Below, in pieces: positions 1 through 6,424 of a stretch of 14,517 nt of DNA. The position numbers and the translations under genes are program-made. The stretch is from JBBSTY01 sp038235385. GTDB taxonomy: Bacteria; Actinomycetota; Acidimicrobiia; Acidimicrobiales; Acidimicrobilacustridaceae. Below the pieces are notes generated by a model that was not told the DNA's origin, made no database searches, and saw only the letters and a list, made by a program, of their open reading frames with translations. The first letter of the stretch is position 1. Each line of letters begins with the position of its first letter. Location: positions 1-14,517 of the forward strand of contig JBBSTY010000111.1 of the NCBI GenBank assembly GCA_038235385.1. Reading direction: 5' to 3'.

Positions 1-41
1 ATGATGGCCTCGTCTTCGGCGATCACGATGCGCGTCGGCAC
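1..41 (-). CDS. Response regulator, N-terminal fragment (window edge)
   Basis: Only 13 full codons are visible, reading V/M-P-T-R-I-V-I-A-E-D-E-A-I from a GTG at 39-41. The hydrophobic strand followed by Glu-Asp-Glu is the beta-1 strand and acidic pocket that opens a CheY-like receiver domain. 'IVIAEDEAI' is close to the start of actinobacterial ANTAR-type regulators of the PdtaR kind, which antiterminate transcription; that subtype is an inference, as the phosphorylated Asp and the output domain lie outside the window. An AAAGGG ribosome binding site lies about 6 bases upstream of the GTG and supports the start. A chance match to another protein remains possible with so few residues. Confidence 0.55.
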   Translation of the reverse strand, partial: MPTRIVIAEDEAI

Positions 42-82
42 GAGTGGACCCTTTCGGACTGCTGCGGGGCGGCCGAGTGGCC

Positions 83-113
83 GGGACCTCGGGAGCGTAG
101 CGTCCAAGGTCCC
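83..113 (-). terminator. Possible hairpin after the coiled-coil gene
   Basis: GGGACCT at 83-89 is the exact reverse complement of AGGTCCC at 107-113, with a 17-base loop. It sits just past the stop of the minus-strand gene at 126-416. No T-run follows on the minus strand, so it is at best a weak or factor-assisted terminator. Confidence 0.3.
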
Positions 114-125
114 CACGCCGGTCGG

Positions 126-416
126 TCAGCGCTCCTCGATGAACCGATCCAGCAGCTCGTCCTGGGCACGTTCGAGGTCGGTGATCTCGGCATGGACCGA
201 CACACGGTGCGAGCGCATCGCGTCGGCGTGCTTCTGGGCCTCTCGGAACTCCTTCTCACCGAGCGGCGTCTCCGCCACGAGCGCCCGCAACCGGGCATCG
301 TCGGCCTCGCCATCGAGGTGGGCGAGCTGCTCGTCGGTGAGCGCGAGATCACGTCGAAGCACCTTGAGGCGCTCGGAGACCTCGGCGAGACGGCGCTCGA
401 CGACCGACCTGGACAT
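126..416 (-). CDS. Small coiled-coil protein of unknown function (96 aa)
   Basis: The product is soluble, very rich in Glu, Arg, Leu and Asp, with no signal peptide, membrane segment or cysteine. Nearly its whole length fits two long helices (about residues 1-36 and 50-96) with heptad-like Leu/Val/Ala spacing, so an antiparallel or dimeric coiled coil is likely. I do not recognise a named family. I chose the ATG at 416 rather than the in-frame ATG 39 bases upstream. The helix begins here (MSRSVVERRLAEVSERL), and a TACACT box ends 6 bases before this ATG, which would give a leaderless mRNA; no Shine-Dalgarno is present. It lies between a response regulator gene and tRNA-Leu, all on the same strand. 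Function cannot be assigned from sequence alone. Confidence 0.75.
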   Translation of the reverse strand: MSRSVVERRLAEVSERLKVLRRDLALTDEQLAHLDGEADDARLRALVAETPLGEKEFREAQKHADAMRSHRVSVHAEITDLERAQDELLDRFIEER

Positions 417-422
417 GTCGCA

Positions 423-451
423 AGTGTACGAGGCCGTGATGGGCGCGATCC
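423..451 (-). promoter_or_regulatory. Likely promoter of the coiled-coil gene (leaderless)
   Basis: On the minus strand TACACT (428 down to 423) matches TANNNT and ends 6 bases before the ATG, so transcription should begin at or next to the start codon. GGATCG (451-446) is 17 bases upstream; the same hexamer sits at the same spacing in front of the gene at 631-759. It is a poor match to TTGACA. Confidence 0.4.
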
Positions 452-472
452 CCATCGGCCCCAGCTGTCGGG

Positions 473-556
473 TGCCCAGGGCGGGAATCGAACCCGCACC
501 CCCGCGAGGGGACCGGATTTTGAGTCCGGCGTGTCTGCCTGTTCCACCACCTGGGC
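473..556 (-). tRNA. tRNA-Leu (anticodon CAA)
   Basis: This is a class II tRNA of 84 bases. The acceptor stem GCCCAGG pairs with CCTGGGC, the discriminator base is A, and the T arm is GCGGG-TTCGATT-CCCGC. The anticodon stem CCGGA/TCCGG encloses the loop CTCAAAA, giving anticodon CAA, which reads UUG. The long variable arm (a CCCC/GGGG stem with a short loop) is the hallmark of tRNA-Leu. The 3' CCA is not fully encoded (the bases after the discriminator are CCC), so it must be added enzymatically. UUG is rare in DNA this GC-rich, so the tRNA serves a minor codon. Confidence 0.95.
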
Positions 557-572
557 CGGTATGGGACGGTTC

Positions 573-578
573 ACCCTA
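573..578 (-). promoter_or_regulatory. -10 box of the tRNA-Leu promoter
   Basis: TAGGGT on the minus strand lies 16 bases upstream of the mature tRNA 5' end, which would give a leader of about 10 bases for RNase P to remove. No convincing -35 hexamer is visible. The same TAGGGT occurs in front of the carboxylase operon. Confidence 0.4.
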
Positions 579-630
579 CTCCCGGCGGTCCTTGCCCCGG
601 AACGCCACGTGGGCGGCGTCGGAACCGGGA

Positions 631-759
631 TCACCCGTACCGGGCGTGGAACTCGCTCGCGCTCCGTTCGAGCTCGCGGCGGCGGTAGAACCCGATCAAG
701 GCGACGACGGCGATCAGCACGGCGAGCACGGTGAGACGGCGGCGGAACGGACGCGACAT
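631..759 (-). CDS. Small single-pass membrane protein (42 aa)
   Basis: The product has a basic N-terminus (M-S-R-P-F-R-R-R), one hydrophobic helix at about residues 9-24 (LTVLAVLIAVVALIGF), then a charged cytoplasmic-type tail (YRRRELERS...). Positive charge flanks both sides of the helix, so topology is not clear. I do not recognise a family. The ATG at 759 is favoured over longer readings because the basic-plus-hydrophobic pattern begins there. A TACGAT box ends 7 bases before it, again the leaderless arrangement, and the residues read upstream look like noise. It lies upstream of tRNA-Leu on the same strand and diverges from fabD. Being short, it could be missed by gene finders; the promoter and the clean membrane segment are the support. 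Confidence 0.55.
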   Translation of the reverse strand: MSRPFRRRLTVLAVLIAVVALIGFYRRRELERSASEFHARYG

Positions 760-766
760 GGCGGTG

Positions 767-795
767 ATCGTAGCCCCGGAGCGCGCGATCGATCC
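767..795 (-). promoter_or_regulatory. Likely promoter of the 42-aa membrane protein gene
   Basis: TACGAT (772-767, minus strand) ends 7 bases before the ATG. GGATCG (795-790) lies 17 bases upstream, identical in sequence and spacing to the element upstream of the coiled-coil gene. No Shine-Dalgarno is visible. Confidence 0.4.
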
Positions 796-803
796 GCCGC
801 GAA

Positions 804-821
804 CCGGGTGCCGCCACCCGG
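804..821. repeat. Perfect inverted repeat CCGGGTG/CACCCGG upstream of fabD
   Basis: Two 7-base arms (804-810 and 815-821) are separated by CCGC. The element lies in the 233-base gap between divergent genes, just outside the promoter of the small membrane protein gene. A third copy of CCGGGTG is at 911-917. There is no T-run on either side, so an operator is more likely than a terminator. Apart from these and the leftward promoter, I see nothing definite in the 760-992 gap; its plus strand has no TANNNT box. Confidence 0.5.
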
Positions 822-992
822 CCGTCACCGTCAGCGAACTGGCGACGAGCCTCGGGGGGCCACGAGACTGGGTGCGAGCGCGGTGGCGGTTCACCCCGGC
901 CCCGAACCCGCCGGGTGGGTCCGGTGAAACGTCCGACTCGTCCGAACGGTCTGACAGCAACCGCCGCCGACACACGGGACCACCAGCACCAC

Positions 993-2180
993 ATGCCGCA
1001 CACGATGATTGCCTTCACCTTCCCCGGACAGGGCTCGCAGAAGCCCGCGATGGGTAGCGCGTGGGCCGATCACCCCAGTTGGGAGCTGGTCGGCGAGGCG
1101 TCCGACGCAACCGGACGCGATGTGGCCCACCTCCTGGTGCACGCCGATGCCGATGAACTGAAGCAGACCCGCAACAGCCAGTTGGCGACGATGGTCGCCA
1201 GCCTCGTGGTGCTCGATGCCGTCCAACGGCTCGGGGTCGAGCCCGTGGCGTACGCCGGCCACAGCCTGGGCGAGTACAGCGCGCTGGTGGCGTCCGGAGC
1301 CATCGACGTGGCCGCAGGGTTCCGGCTCGTCGCCGAGCGTGGAGACGCCATGCACGAGGCGAGCGCCCAGAACCCGGGGACCATGGCGGCGGTTCTCGGC
1401 CTCGACGACGACAAGGTCGAGCTCGCCTGCGCCGAGGTCGATGGTGATGTCTGGGTCGCCAACTACAACGCGCCGGGTCAGGTGGTGATCGCCGGCGATC
1501 CCGATGCCATCACCTGCGCCGGGGAGCGAGCGTCGGCACTCGGCGCCAAGCGGACGATGTCGATCCCCGTGAGCGGCGCGTTCCACACCCCGTTCATGGC
1601 ACCGGCAGGCGATCGGCTCCGCCAGGCGATCGCGGCGACCGAGATCCGCGATCCGGACCTTCCCGTCGTGGCGAACGTCGACGCGGGCGCCCACCGCTCC
1701 GCCGGCGACTGGTCCGAGCTGCTGGCGTCGCAGCTCTGCAGCCCCGTTCGCTGGCGCCAGAGCCTGTACACACTCGACGACATGGGCTGCACCACCTACG
1801 TCGAGCTCGGACCCGGGACGGTGCTCACCGGAACGGTGAAGCGCACGCTGCGCAACGCACACGTGATCTCAGTCGCCACCCCCGAGCAGCTCGACTCCCT
1901 GCTCGAGACGCTCCACGGCGACGAAGGCCCGCCTGCGGGCTTCCACGAGGGCGAGCACCTCTTCGCCACCGAGCGCGTGATCGTGAGCCCCGCGGCGGGG
2001 ATCTTCCGGCCCGAACCGATCCTCGATCCGGGGCTCGCGGTGGTGGCCGGTCAACTCGTCGGCGCGGTCGGCGAGCACGAGGTGCGCTCGCCGTTCACGG
2101 GCGCGGTGATCGGGGTGCTCGCCATGGTGGGCGAACGGGTCACGGCGAGCCAACCGATCGCCTGGCTGAGGAGCTCGTGA
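993..2180 (+). CDS. fabD: Malonyl-CoA:ACP transacylase (FabD) with C-terminal lipoyl-like domain
   Basis: It transfers malonyl from CoA to acyl carrier protein, supplying the extender unit for fatty acid synthesis in the cytoplasm. Family signatures are FPGQGSQ near the N-terminus, the nucleophile elbow GHSLGEYSA with Ser at about residue 91, and the catalytic His in GAFHTPFM at about residue 198. The transacylase part ends near residue 305. An acidic linker is followed by an extra domain at about 327-395 with two half-motifs (SPAAGIF... and SPFTGAVIG...GERVTASQPIAWL), as in lipoyl/biotinyl barrels, but with no EAMKM lysine between them. At 395 residues it is longer than the usual 300-320. 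The start could be the ATG at 993 or at 1005; the latter gives the common opening M-I-A-F, and neither has a clear Shine-Dalgarno. It heads the operon and its TGA shares a base with the fabH ATG. Confidence 0.95.
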   Translation: MPHTMIAFTFPGQGSQKPAMGSAWADHPSWELVGEASDATGRDVAHLLVHADADELKQTRNSQLATMVASLVVLDAVQRLGVEPVAYAGHSLGEYSALVASGAIDVAAGFRLVAERGDAMHEASAQNPGTMAAVLGLDDDKVELACAEVDGDVWVANYNAPGQVVIAGDPDAITCAGERASALGAKRTMSIPVSGAFHTPFMAPAGDRLRQAIAATEIRDPDLPVVANVDAGAHRSAGDWSELLASQLCSPVRWRQSLYTLDDMGCTTYVELGPGTVLTGTVKRTLRNAHVISVATPEQLDSLLETLHGDEGPPAGFHEGEHLFATERVIVSPAAGIFRPEPILDPGLAVVAGQLVGAVGEHEVRSPFTGAVIGVLAMVGERVTASQPIAWLRSS

Positions 2181-3163
2181 TGCGAGGTGCACGGATCGTG
2201 GGGTGGGGGGCGGCCCTGCCCGACAAGACGGTGACCAACGCCGACCTCGAGGTCGACCTCGACACGAGCGACGAGTGGATCCGGGAGCGAACCGGCATCC
2301 GGGAACGTCGCATCGGCGGCACCACCTCCGGGCTGGCGACCGAGGCCGGCCGCGCCGCCCTGCTCGGCGCCGGGGTCACCGGTGACGACATCGGCGTGGT
2401 CATCGTCGCGACGTGCACGCCGGACCAGCAGCTCCCCTCGACCGCGACTGTCGTGGAACGCGAGCTCGGGGTCGCTGGGGGCGCGTTCGACCTCAACGCC
2501 GCCTGCTCGGGGTTCGTGTACGGACTCGTCACCGCGCACGGCCTGATCGCCACCGGCGTCGATCGGGTCCTGCTCATCGGCGCCGAGACCATGAGCTCGA
2601 TCGTCGACTGGCGGGACCGCAACACCGCCATCCTCTTCGGCGATGGCGCCGGCGCGGTCGTGGTCGAAGCCGTCGACGGACCGGGCCAGCTGCTCGGCTG
2701 GGACCTCGGATCGGACGGCACGGCGCAGCACATCCTGTTCGCCGACCGGGGCGGCCACCTCGAGATGGACGGCCGAGAGGTCTTCCGGCGGGCGGTCCGG
2801 GCCATGGTCGACTCCACCGAGCGGGCGCTGGCGCACGCCGGCGTGGTGGCAGCCGACATCACCCTCGCGGTGCCCCACCAGGCGAACGTGCGCATCGTCG
2901 ATGCGGCCTGCCAGCGACTCGGGATCCCGATCGAACGGACCGCCAACATCTTGGACCGCACCGGGAACACGTCGGCGGCCTCGATCCCGTTGGCCCTGGT
3001 CGACGCCATCGATGCCGGTCGTGTCCACGACGACGACCTCGTGCTGCTGGTCGGCTTCGGCGCCGGGATGAGCTGGGCCAGCGCCATCATCAGGTGGGAC
3101 GGCGATCCCGCCGGCGGTCGCCCGCCGCACCACGGGGCTGGCAGCAGCGAGGTGCTCCGGTGA
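2180..3163 (+). CDS. fabH: Beta-ketoacyl-ACP synthase III (FabH)
   Basis: It condenses an acyl-CoA primer with malonyl-ACP, the first elongation step of type II fatty acid synthesis. The length, 327 residues, is typical. The Cys-His-Asn triad is intact: Cys109 in NAACSGF, His233 in VPHQAN and Asn263 in GNTSAAS. The early block DEWIRERTGIRERR (CoA-binding region) and the Gly-rich C-terminal GFGAGMSW are also present. I start at the ATG at 2180, which overlaps the fabD stop (TGATG) and has GAGGAG a few bases upstream; a GTG at 2177 would add one residue. The sequence does not tell whether it prefers straight or branched primers. The last 18 residues (GDPAGGRPP...) are a loose tail beyond the fold. 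The stop overlaps the fabG start by 4 bases. Confidence 0.96.
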   Translation: MRGARIVGWGAALPDKTVTNADLEVDLDTSDEWIRERTGIRERRIGGTTSGLATEAGRAALLGAGVTGDDIGVVIVATCTPDQQLPSTATVVERELGVAGGAFDLNAACSGFVYGLVTAHGLIATGVDRVLLIGAETMSSIVDWRDRNTAILFGDGAGAVVVEAVDGPGQLLGWDLGSDGTAQHILFADRGGHLEMDGREVFRRAVRAMVDSTERALAHAGVVAADITLAVPHQANVRIVDAACQRLGIPIERTANILDRTGNTSAASIPLALVDAIDAGRVHDDDLVLLVGFGAGMSWASAIIRWDGDPAGGRPPHHGAGSSEVLR

Positions 3164-3873
3164 GCCGCGTGGTGCTCGTGACCGGTGGTTCGAAGGGCAT
3201 CGGCCTGGCGACGGCGCGCGCCTTCGCCGCCCAGGGCGACACGGTCGCCGTGACCTACCGCACCGGCCCGGCTCCCGACGATCCCGATCTCTTCGGCGTG
3301 GCATGCGACGTCACCGACCCGGCCCAGGTCGACGCGGCGTTCGCCACCATCGAGGAGCACCTCGGACCGGTGGAGGTCCTCGTCTCCAACGCCGGGATCA
3401 CCGCCGACATGCTGGTGCTGCGCATGAAGGACGCCGACTTCGAGCGGGTGCTCGACGCGAACCTCACCGGCGGTTTCCGCGTGGCGAAGCGGGCCGTGCA
3501 GAAGATGATGCGCGCCCGCTGGGGTCGCATCATCTTCGTGTCGTCGGTCGTCGGTGCCACCGGCCAGGCCGGCCAGGCGAACTACGCCGCCTCCAAGGCC
3601 GCCCTGGTCGGACTGGCACGGTCGCTCGCCCGTGAGTTCGCGTCACGGGCCATCACCGTGAACATCGTGGCTCCCGGGCCCATCGCCACGGACATGATCG
3701 AGACGGTGGCCGAGGAGCGGCGCAACCTCATCGAGTCCGCCGTCCCGCTGGGCCGGTTCGGCACGGCCGACGAGGTCGCCGCGACGATCGTGTTCCTCGC
3801 CTCGGACGCGGCTGCCTACACGACCGGCGCCGTCGTTCCCGTGGACGGCGGACTGGGCATGGGCGCGTGGTGA
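3160..3873 (+). CDS. fabG: 3-oxoacyl-ACP reductase (FabG)
   Basis: This NADPH-dependent short-chain dehydrogenase/reductase makes 3-hydroxyacyl-ACP from 3-oxoacyl-ACP. The 237-residue product has the Rossmann motif TGGSKGIG at about residues 8-15, the structural SNAGIT motif near 76-81, the catalytic Ser129, Tyr142 and Lys146 (YAASK), and the APGPIATDM segment after the sixth strand. It starts with GTG inside the fabH stop (GTGA), so translation is probably coupled. Its length and its place between fabH and acp support FabG over one of the many catabolic reductases of the same superfamily. The next gene is 139 bases away, the only real gap in this operon. Confidence 0.95.
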   Translation: MSRVVLVTGGSKGIGLATARAFAAQGDTVAVTYRTGPAPDDPDLFGVACDVTDPAQVDAAFATIEEHLGPVEVLVSNAGITADMLVLRMKDADFERVLDANLTGGFRVAKRAVQKMMRARWGRIIFVSSVVGATGQAGQANYAASKAALVGLARSLAREFASRAITVNIVAPGPIATDMIETVAEERRNLIESAVPLGRFGTADEVAATIVFLASDAAAYTTGAVVPVDGGLGMGAW

Positions 3874-3878
3874 CGCCA

Positions 3879-3908
3879 CCGGGTGCCGGCACAGGTGGGC
3901 ACTACGCT
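3879..3908 (+). promoter_or_regulatory. Possible internal promoter for acp-fabF
   Basis: TACGCT at 3903-3908 fits the TANNNT -10 pattern. CCGGGTG, the motif also found upstream of fabD and of hup, lies at 3879-3885, 17 bases further upstream. Predicted transcription would give a leader of about 100 bases. A separate promoter makes sense because acyl carrier protein is needed in excess over the enzymes. Nothing else stands out in the 3874-4012 gap. Confidence 0.35.
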
Positions 3909-4012
3909 GCAACCAGCCGATCCTGCCCTCCCGGACCACGGCCGCGGCCGTCCGGCGACGACATCGATGTGACCCGGCGGACCTCCGCCCCAACCGAAAG
4001 ATGAGAGCAACC

Positions 4013-4249
4013 GTGAGCGATGACGTGTTCGAGCGATTCAAGGTGTGTGCGGTCGAGGTGCTGGCCGTGGACGCCGACAAGGTGACCAAGGAGGCCTCCT
4101 TCGCCGACGATCTCGATGCGGACAGCCTCGACCTGGTCGAGCTCGTCATGCGCCTGGAGGAGGAGTTCGACATCAGCGTCGACGAATCCGAGCTCGAGGG
4201 CGTCGAGACCGTGCAGCAGGCACTCGATCTGGTGAGCGGCAAGATCTGA
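4013..4249 (+). CDS. acpP: Acyl carrier protein
   Basis: This small acidic helical protein carries the growing acyl chain on a 4'-phosphopantetheine arm. The attachment Ser38 lies in DADSLDLVEL, and the flanking helices (VFERFKVCAVEVL and ELVMRLEEEF) match the family. With the GTG start at 4013 the protein is 78 residues, the normal length. That start has GAGAG about 5 bases upstream, whereas the ATG at 4001 has a purine run touching it and would add four residues (M-R-A-T). A cysteine at residue 11 is unusual but not at a functional position. The stop shares one base with the fabF ATG. Confidence 0.95.
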   Translation: MSDDVFERFKVCAVEVLAVDADKVTKEASFADDLDADSLDLVELVMRLEEEFDISVDESELEGVETVQQALDLVSGKI

Positions 4250-5442
4250 TGAACGAGCGGACGATCCCCGTCCGGCGTCGCGTCGCGGTGACCGGCCTCG
4301 GCGTCGTCTCCGCATGCGGCATCGGCAAGGAGGCGTTCTGGAACGGCCTCCTCGCCGATCCGCCCGAAGGCCTTCGCCGCATCGCCGACTTCGACCCGAC
4401 CCCGTACTACGCCAACCCCAAAGAGGTTCGGCGCGCCGATCGCTTCGAGCAGTTCTCCACCGCTGCGGCCGCCGAGGCGGTGGCGCAATCGGGGATGCCC
4501 ACCGGCGACCCCGTGCGCCTCGGCGTCGTCATCGGAACCGGGATCGGGGGGCTGCAGACGATCGAGGACCAGACGATCATCCGCCACGAGAAAGGTCCTC
4601 GGCGGGTGTCCCCCTTCCTCATCCCCATGGTGATGGGCAACGCGCCGGCCGCGGCGGTCTCGATGCGCTACGGCTTCCAGGGTCCGTGCGAGAACGTCGT
4701 CACCGCGTGCGCGGCCGGCACCCATTCGCTGGCCAACGCCGCCCGACTCATCTCGAGCGGTCGGTGCGACGCCGTCATCGCGGGCAGCACCGAGGCGGCC
4801 ATGACCGAGACCGGCGTGGCCGGCTTCACCAACATGACCGCCATGTCCTCCACGCTGACGTCACGGCCCTTCGACGCCGACCGAGACGGGTTCGTGATGT
4901 CCGAGGGTTCCGGCGTCCTGGTGCTCGAGGAGTGGGATCGCGCCGTGGCACGAGGCGCCACCATCCTCGCCGAGGTGCTGGGCGGAGCATCGACCGCGGA
5001 CGCGCACCACATCACCGCCCCGGTGCCCGACGGATCCGGGGCGATCTCGTGCATCGAGCTGGCGCTCGAGGAGGCCGGGCTGGCGCCGTCGGACATCGCC
5101 CACGTCAACGCCCACGGCACCTCGACCCCGCTCAACGATGCCGCCGAGGCGGCCGCCATCACCAAGGTCTTCGGATCGCCCGGCCCGCCGGTCACCTCGA
5201 TCAAGGGCGTCCTCGGCCACGCGCTCGGCGCCGCCGGGTCGATCGAGGCGGTCGCCGTGGTGCTCAGCATGCAGCACGCGCTGATCCCGCCGACGGCCGG
5301 CTACGCCACCCCCGACCCCGAGATGGCACCGATCGACATCGTCACCGGGTCAGGACGCGCCTGGACACCGGGTCCGACGATCTCCAACAGCTTCGGGTTC
5401 GGCGGGCACAACGGCTGCGTCATCCTCGCCCCACCGAGCTGA
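4249..5442 (+). CDS. fabF: Beta-ketoacyl-ACP synthase II (FabF)
   Basis: It elongates acyl-ACP by condensation with malonyl-ACP. The triad is intact: Cys154 in TACAAGTHS, His289 in NAHGTSTPLND and His324 in GHALGAAGS, with the supporting Lys319. The gating and structural blocks GTGIGG, RPFDADRDGFVMSEG and NSFGFGGHNG are all present. At 397 residues it is slightly shorter than the usual 410-415. The ATG overlaps the acp stop (TGATG), so expression should be tied to acp. It ends 17 bases from the convergent fabZ stop, with no obvious terminator between. A KasA/KasB-like long-chain role cannot be excluded. Confidence 0.96.
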   Translation: MNERTIPVRRRVAVTGLGVVSACGIGKEAFWNGLLADPPEGLRRIADFDPTPYYANPKEVRRADRFEQFSTAAAAEAVAQSGMPTGDPVRLGVVIGTGIGGLQTIEDQTIIRHEKGPRRVSPFLIPMVMGNAPAAAVSMRYGFQGPCENVVTACAAGTHSLANAARLISSGRCDAVIAGSTEAAMTETGVAGFTNMTAMSSTLTSRPFDADRDGFVMSEGSGVLVLEEWDRAVARGATILAEVLGGASTADAHHITAPVPDGSGAISCIELALEEAGLAPSDIAHVNAHGTSTPLNDAAEAAAITKVFGSPGPPVTSIKGVLGHALGAAGSIEAVAVVLSMQHALIPPTAGYATPDPEMAPIDIVTGSGRAWTPGPTISNSFGFGGHNGCVILAPPS

Positions 5443-5459
5443 CCGGCGGGACCAGGCGA

Positions 5460-5906
5460 TCAGGTGGCGGCAGTTCCGGCGTCGACCAGCACGAACAGCA
5501 GATCGGCCTGGCACGCGAGGGCGCCGTTCACCGTCGCCGTCCCCGTCCCCTTGCCGGCCCGGGCCGACATGCGTCCGAGGGTGACCTCCAGCTCGAGCGT
5601 GTCACCCGGTAGCACCTGCTGGCGGAACCGGACCCCGTCGACGCCTCCGAACAGCGGCAGCTTGCCGGGAGCGGTGTCGACGCTGGTGAGCACGGTGTAG
5701 GCCCCGAGCTGCGCGATGGACTCGATCATCAGCACGCCGGGCAGCGTCGGTCGGCCGGGGAAGTGGCCGCCGAAGAAGTCCTCGTCGCCGCGCAGGTGCC
5801 ATCGACCCTTCGCCGAGACCCCTTGGACCAGATCGGTCACCTCGTCGAGGAGGAGGAACGGCGGACGGTGCGGGAGGACCTGATCGGGAGCTGGGAGCCC
5901 GCTCAC
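5460..5906 (-). CDS. fabZ: 3-hydroxyacyl-ACP dehydratase (FabZ)
   Basis: It removes water from 3-hydroxyacyl-ACP to give trans-2-enoyl-ACP, the step missing from the adjacent fab operon. The 148-residue hot-dog fold has LPHRPPFLLLDEV near the start and the catalytic pair His48 (GGHFPGRP) and Glu62 (PGVLMIES). The start is the GTG at 5906, which overlaps the bcp stop by 4 bases (GTGA). An ATG at 5963 would extend it 57 bases into bcp and adds residues unlike the family. It is convergent to fabF and follows bcp in what looks like a two-gene operon, so it is probably controlled separately from the other fab genes. No separate promoter is visible. Confidence 0.92.
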   Translation of the reverse strand: MSGLPAPDQVLPHRPPFLLLDEVTDLVQGVSAKGRWHLRGDEDFFGGHFPGRPTLPGVLMIESIAQLGAYTVLTSVDTAPGKLPLFGGVDGVRFRQQVLPGDTLELEVTLGRMSARAGKGTGTATVNGALACQADLLFVLVDAGTAAT

Positions 5907-6370
5907 CCCTCGAGCGCCCGCAGGAGCTTGGTCGGGGTGTCCTTGGGGCTGATCTTGAACCACACCGCTTCCAGCTCCTGCTTCTCGTCCACCAGGAACG
6001 CCGACCGGATGATGCCCAGGTAGGTGCGGCCGTAGTTCTTCTTCTCACCCCACACGCCGTAGGCCTCCGACACGGTGTGCTCGGGATCGGACAGCAACGG
6101 GAATCCCAGGTCGTACTTCTCGTCGAACGACAGCTGCTTGGCCGGCAGGTCGGGACTGATGCCCACGATCGCGGTGTCGCCGATGTCGCCCGCGATGTCG
6201 CGGAGCAGACAGGACTGGGTGGTGCACCCGGGGGTGTCGGCCTTCGGGTAGAAGTACACGAGCACCTTGCGACCCTCGAACGACGACAGGTTCAGCAACG
6301 CGTCGTGCTGGTCGAGGAGCGAGATCGCCGGGGCCTTGTCGCCCACGGCCAGGATGTCGGTGTCAGCCAT
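5903..6370 (-). CDS. bcp: Thiol peroxidase/peroxiredoxin (BCP/PrxQ type)
   Basis: It reduces hydrogen peroxide and organic hydroperoxides using thioredoxin-like donors in the cytoplasm. The product is 155 residues, the usual size for BCP. The block FYPKADTPGCTTQSC holds the peroxidatic Cys49 and a second Cys54 five residues on, the arrangement of the atypical two-Cys E. coli-type BCP. Further family marks are GISPDLPAKQLSFDEKY, FPLLSDPEH and the YLGIIRSAFLVD strand with its Arg. There is no signal peptide. The ATG at 6370 has TAGGTT ending 6 bases upstream, so a leaderless transcript is likely. The 4-base overlap with fabZ suggests lipid hydroperoxide defence and fatty acid synthesis are co-expressed, which is an inference. 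Confidence 0.95.
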   Translation of the reverse strand: MADTDILAVGDKAPAISLLDQHDALLNLSSFEGRKVLVYFYPKADTPGCTTQSCLLRDIAGDIGDTAIVGISPDLPAKQLSFDEKYDLGFPLLSDPEHTVSEAYGVWGEKKNYGRTYLGIIRSAFLVDEKQELEAVWFKISPKDTPTKLLRALEG

Positions 6371-6376
6371 GGCGCC

Positions 6377-6382
6377 AACCTA
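6377..6382 (-). promoter_or_regulatory. -10 box of bcp-fabZ (leaderless start)
   Basis: TAGGTT on the minus strand ends 6 bases before the bcp ATG, fitting TANNNT at the spacing expected for a transcript starting at the start codon. No clear -35 box is visible. GGTAGG could instead act as a weak ribosome binding site. Confidence 0.35.
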
Positions 6383-6424
6383 CCCGTCCGGCCTCGACGC
6401 GACGCCACGGCCTCCACGCCAACA

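Noticed and set aside
71..82. Short palindrome GGCCGAGTGGCC
   Set aside because: Four-base arms in GC-rich DNA are expected by chance.
1..927. 308-residue plus-strand open frame covering the left edge
   Set aside because: It runs through a clear tRNA gene and two minus-strand genes, and its Ser/Arg-rich translation is typical of a shadow frame.
2051..3304. 417-residue minus-strand open frame opposite fabH
   Set aside because: It spans the ends of three plus-strand fab genes and has an Arg/Asp/Gly-rich, motif-free translation.
5907..5963. ATG at 5963 as an upstream start for fabZ
   Set aside because: It would overlap bcp by about 60 bases and add residues with no family match, while the GTG at 5906 gives the normal FabZ opening and a 4-base overlap.
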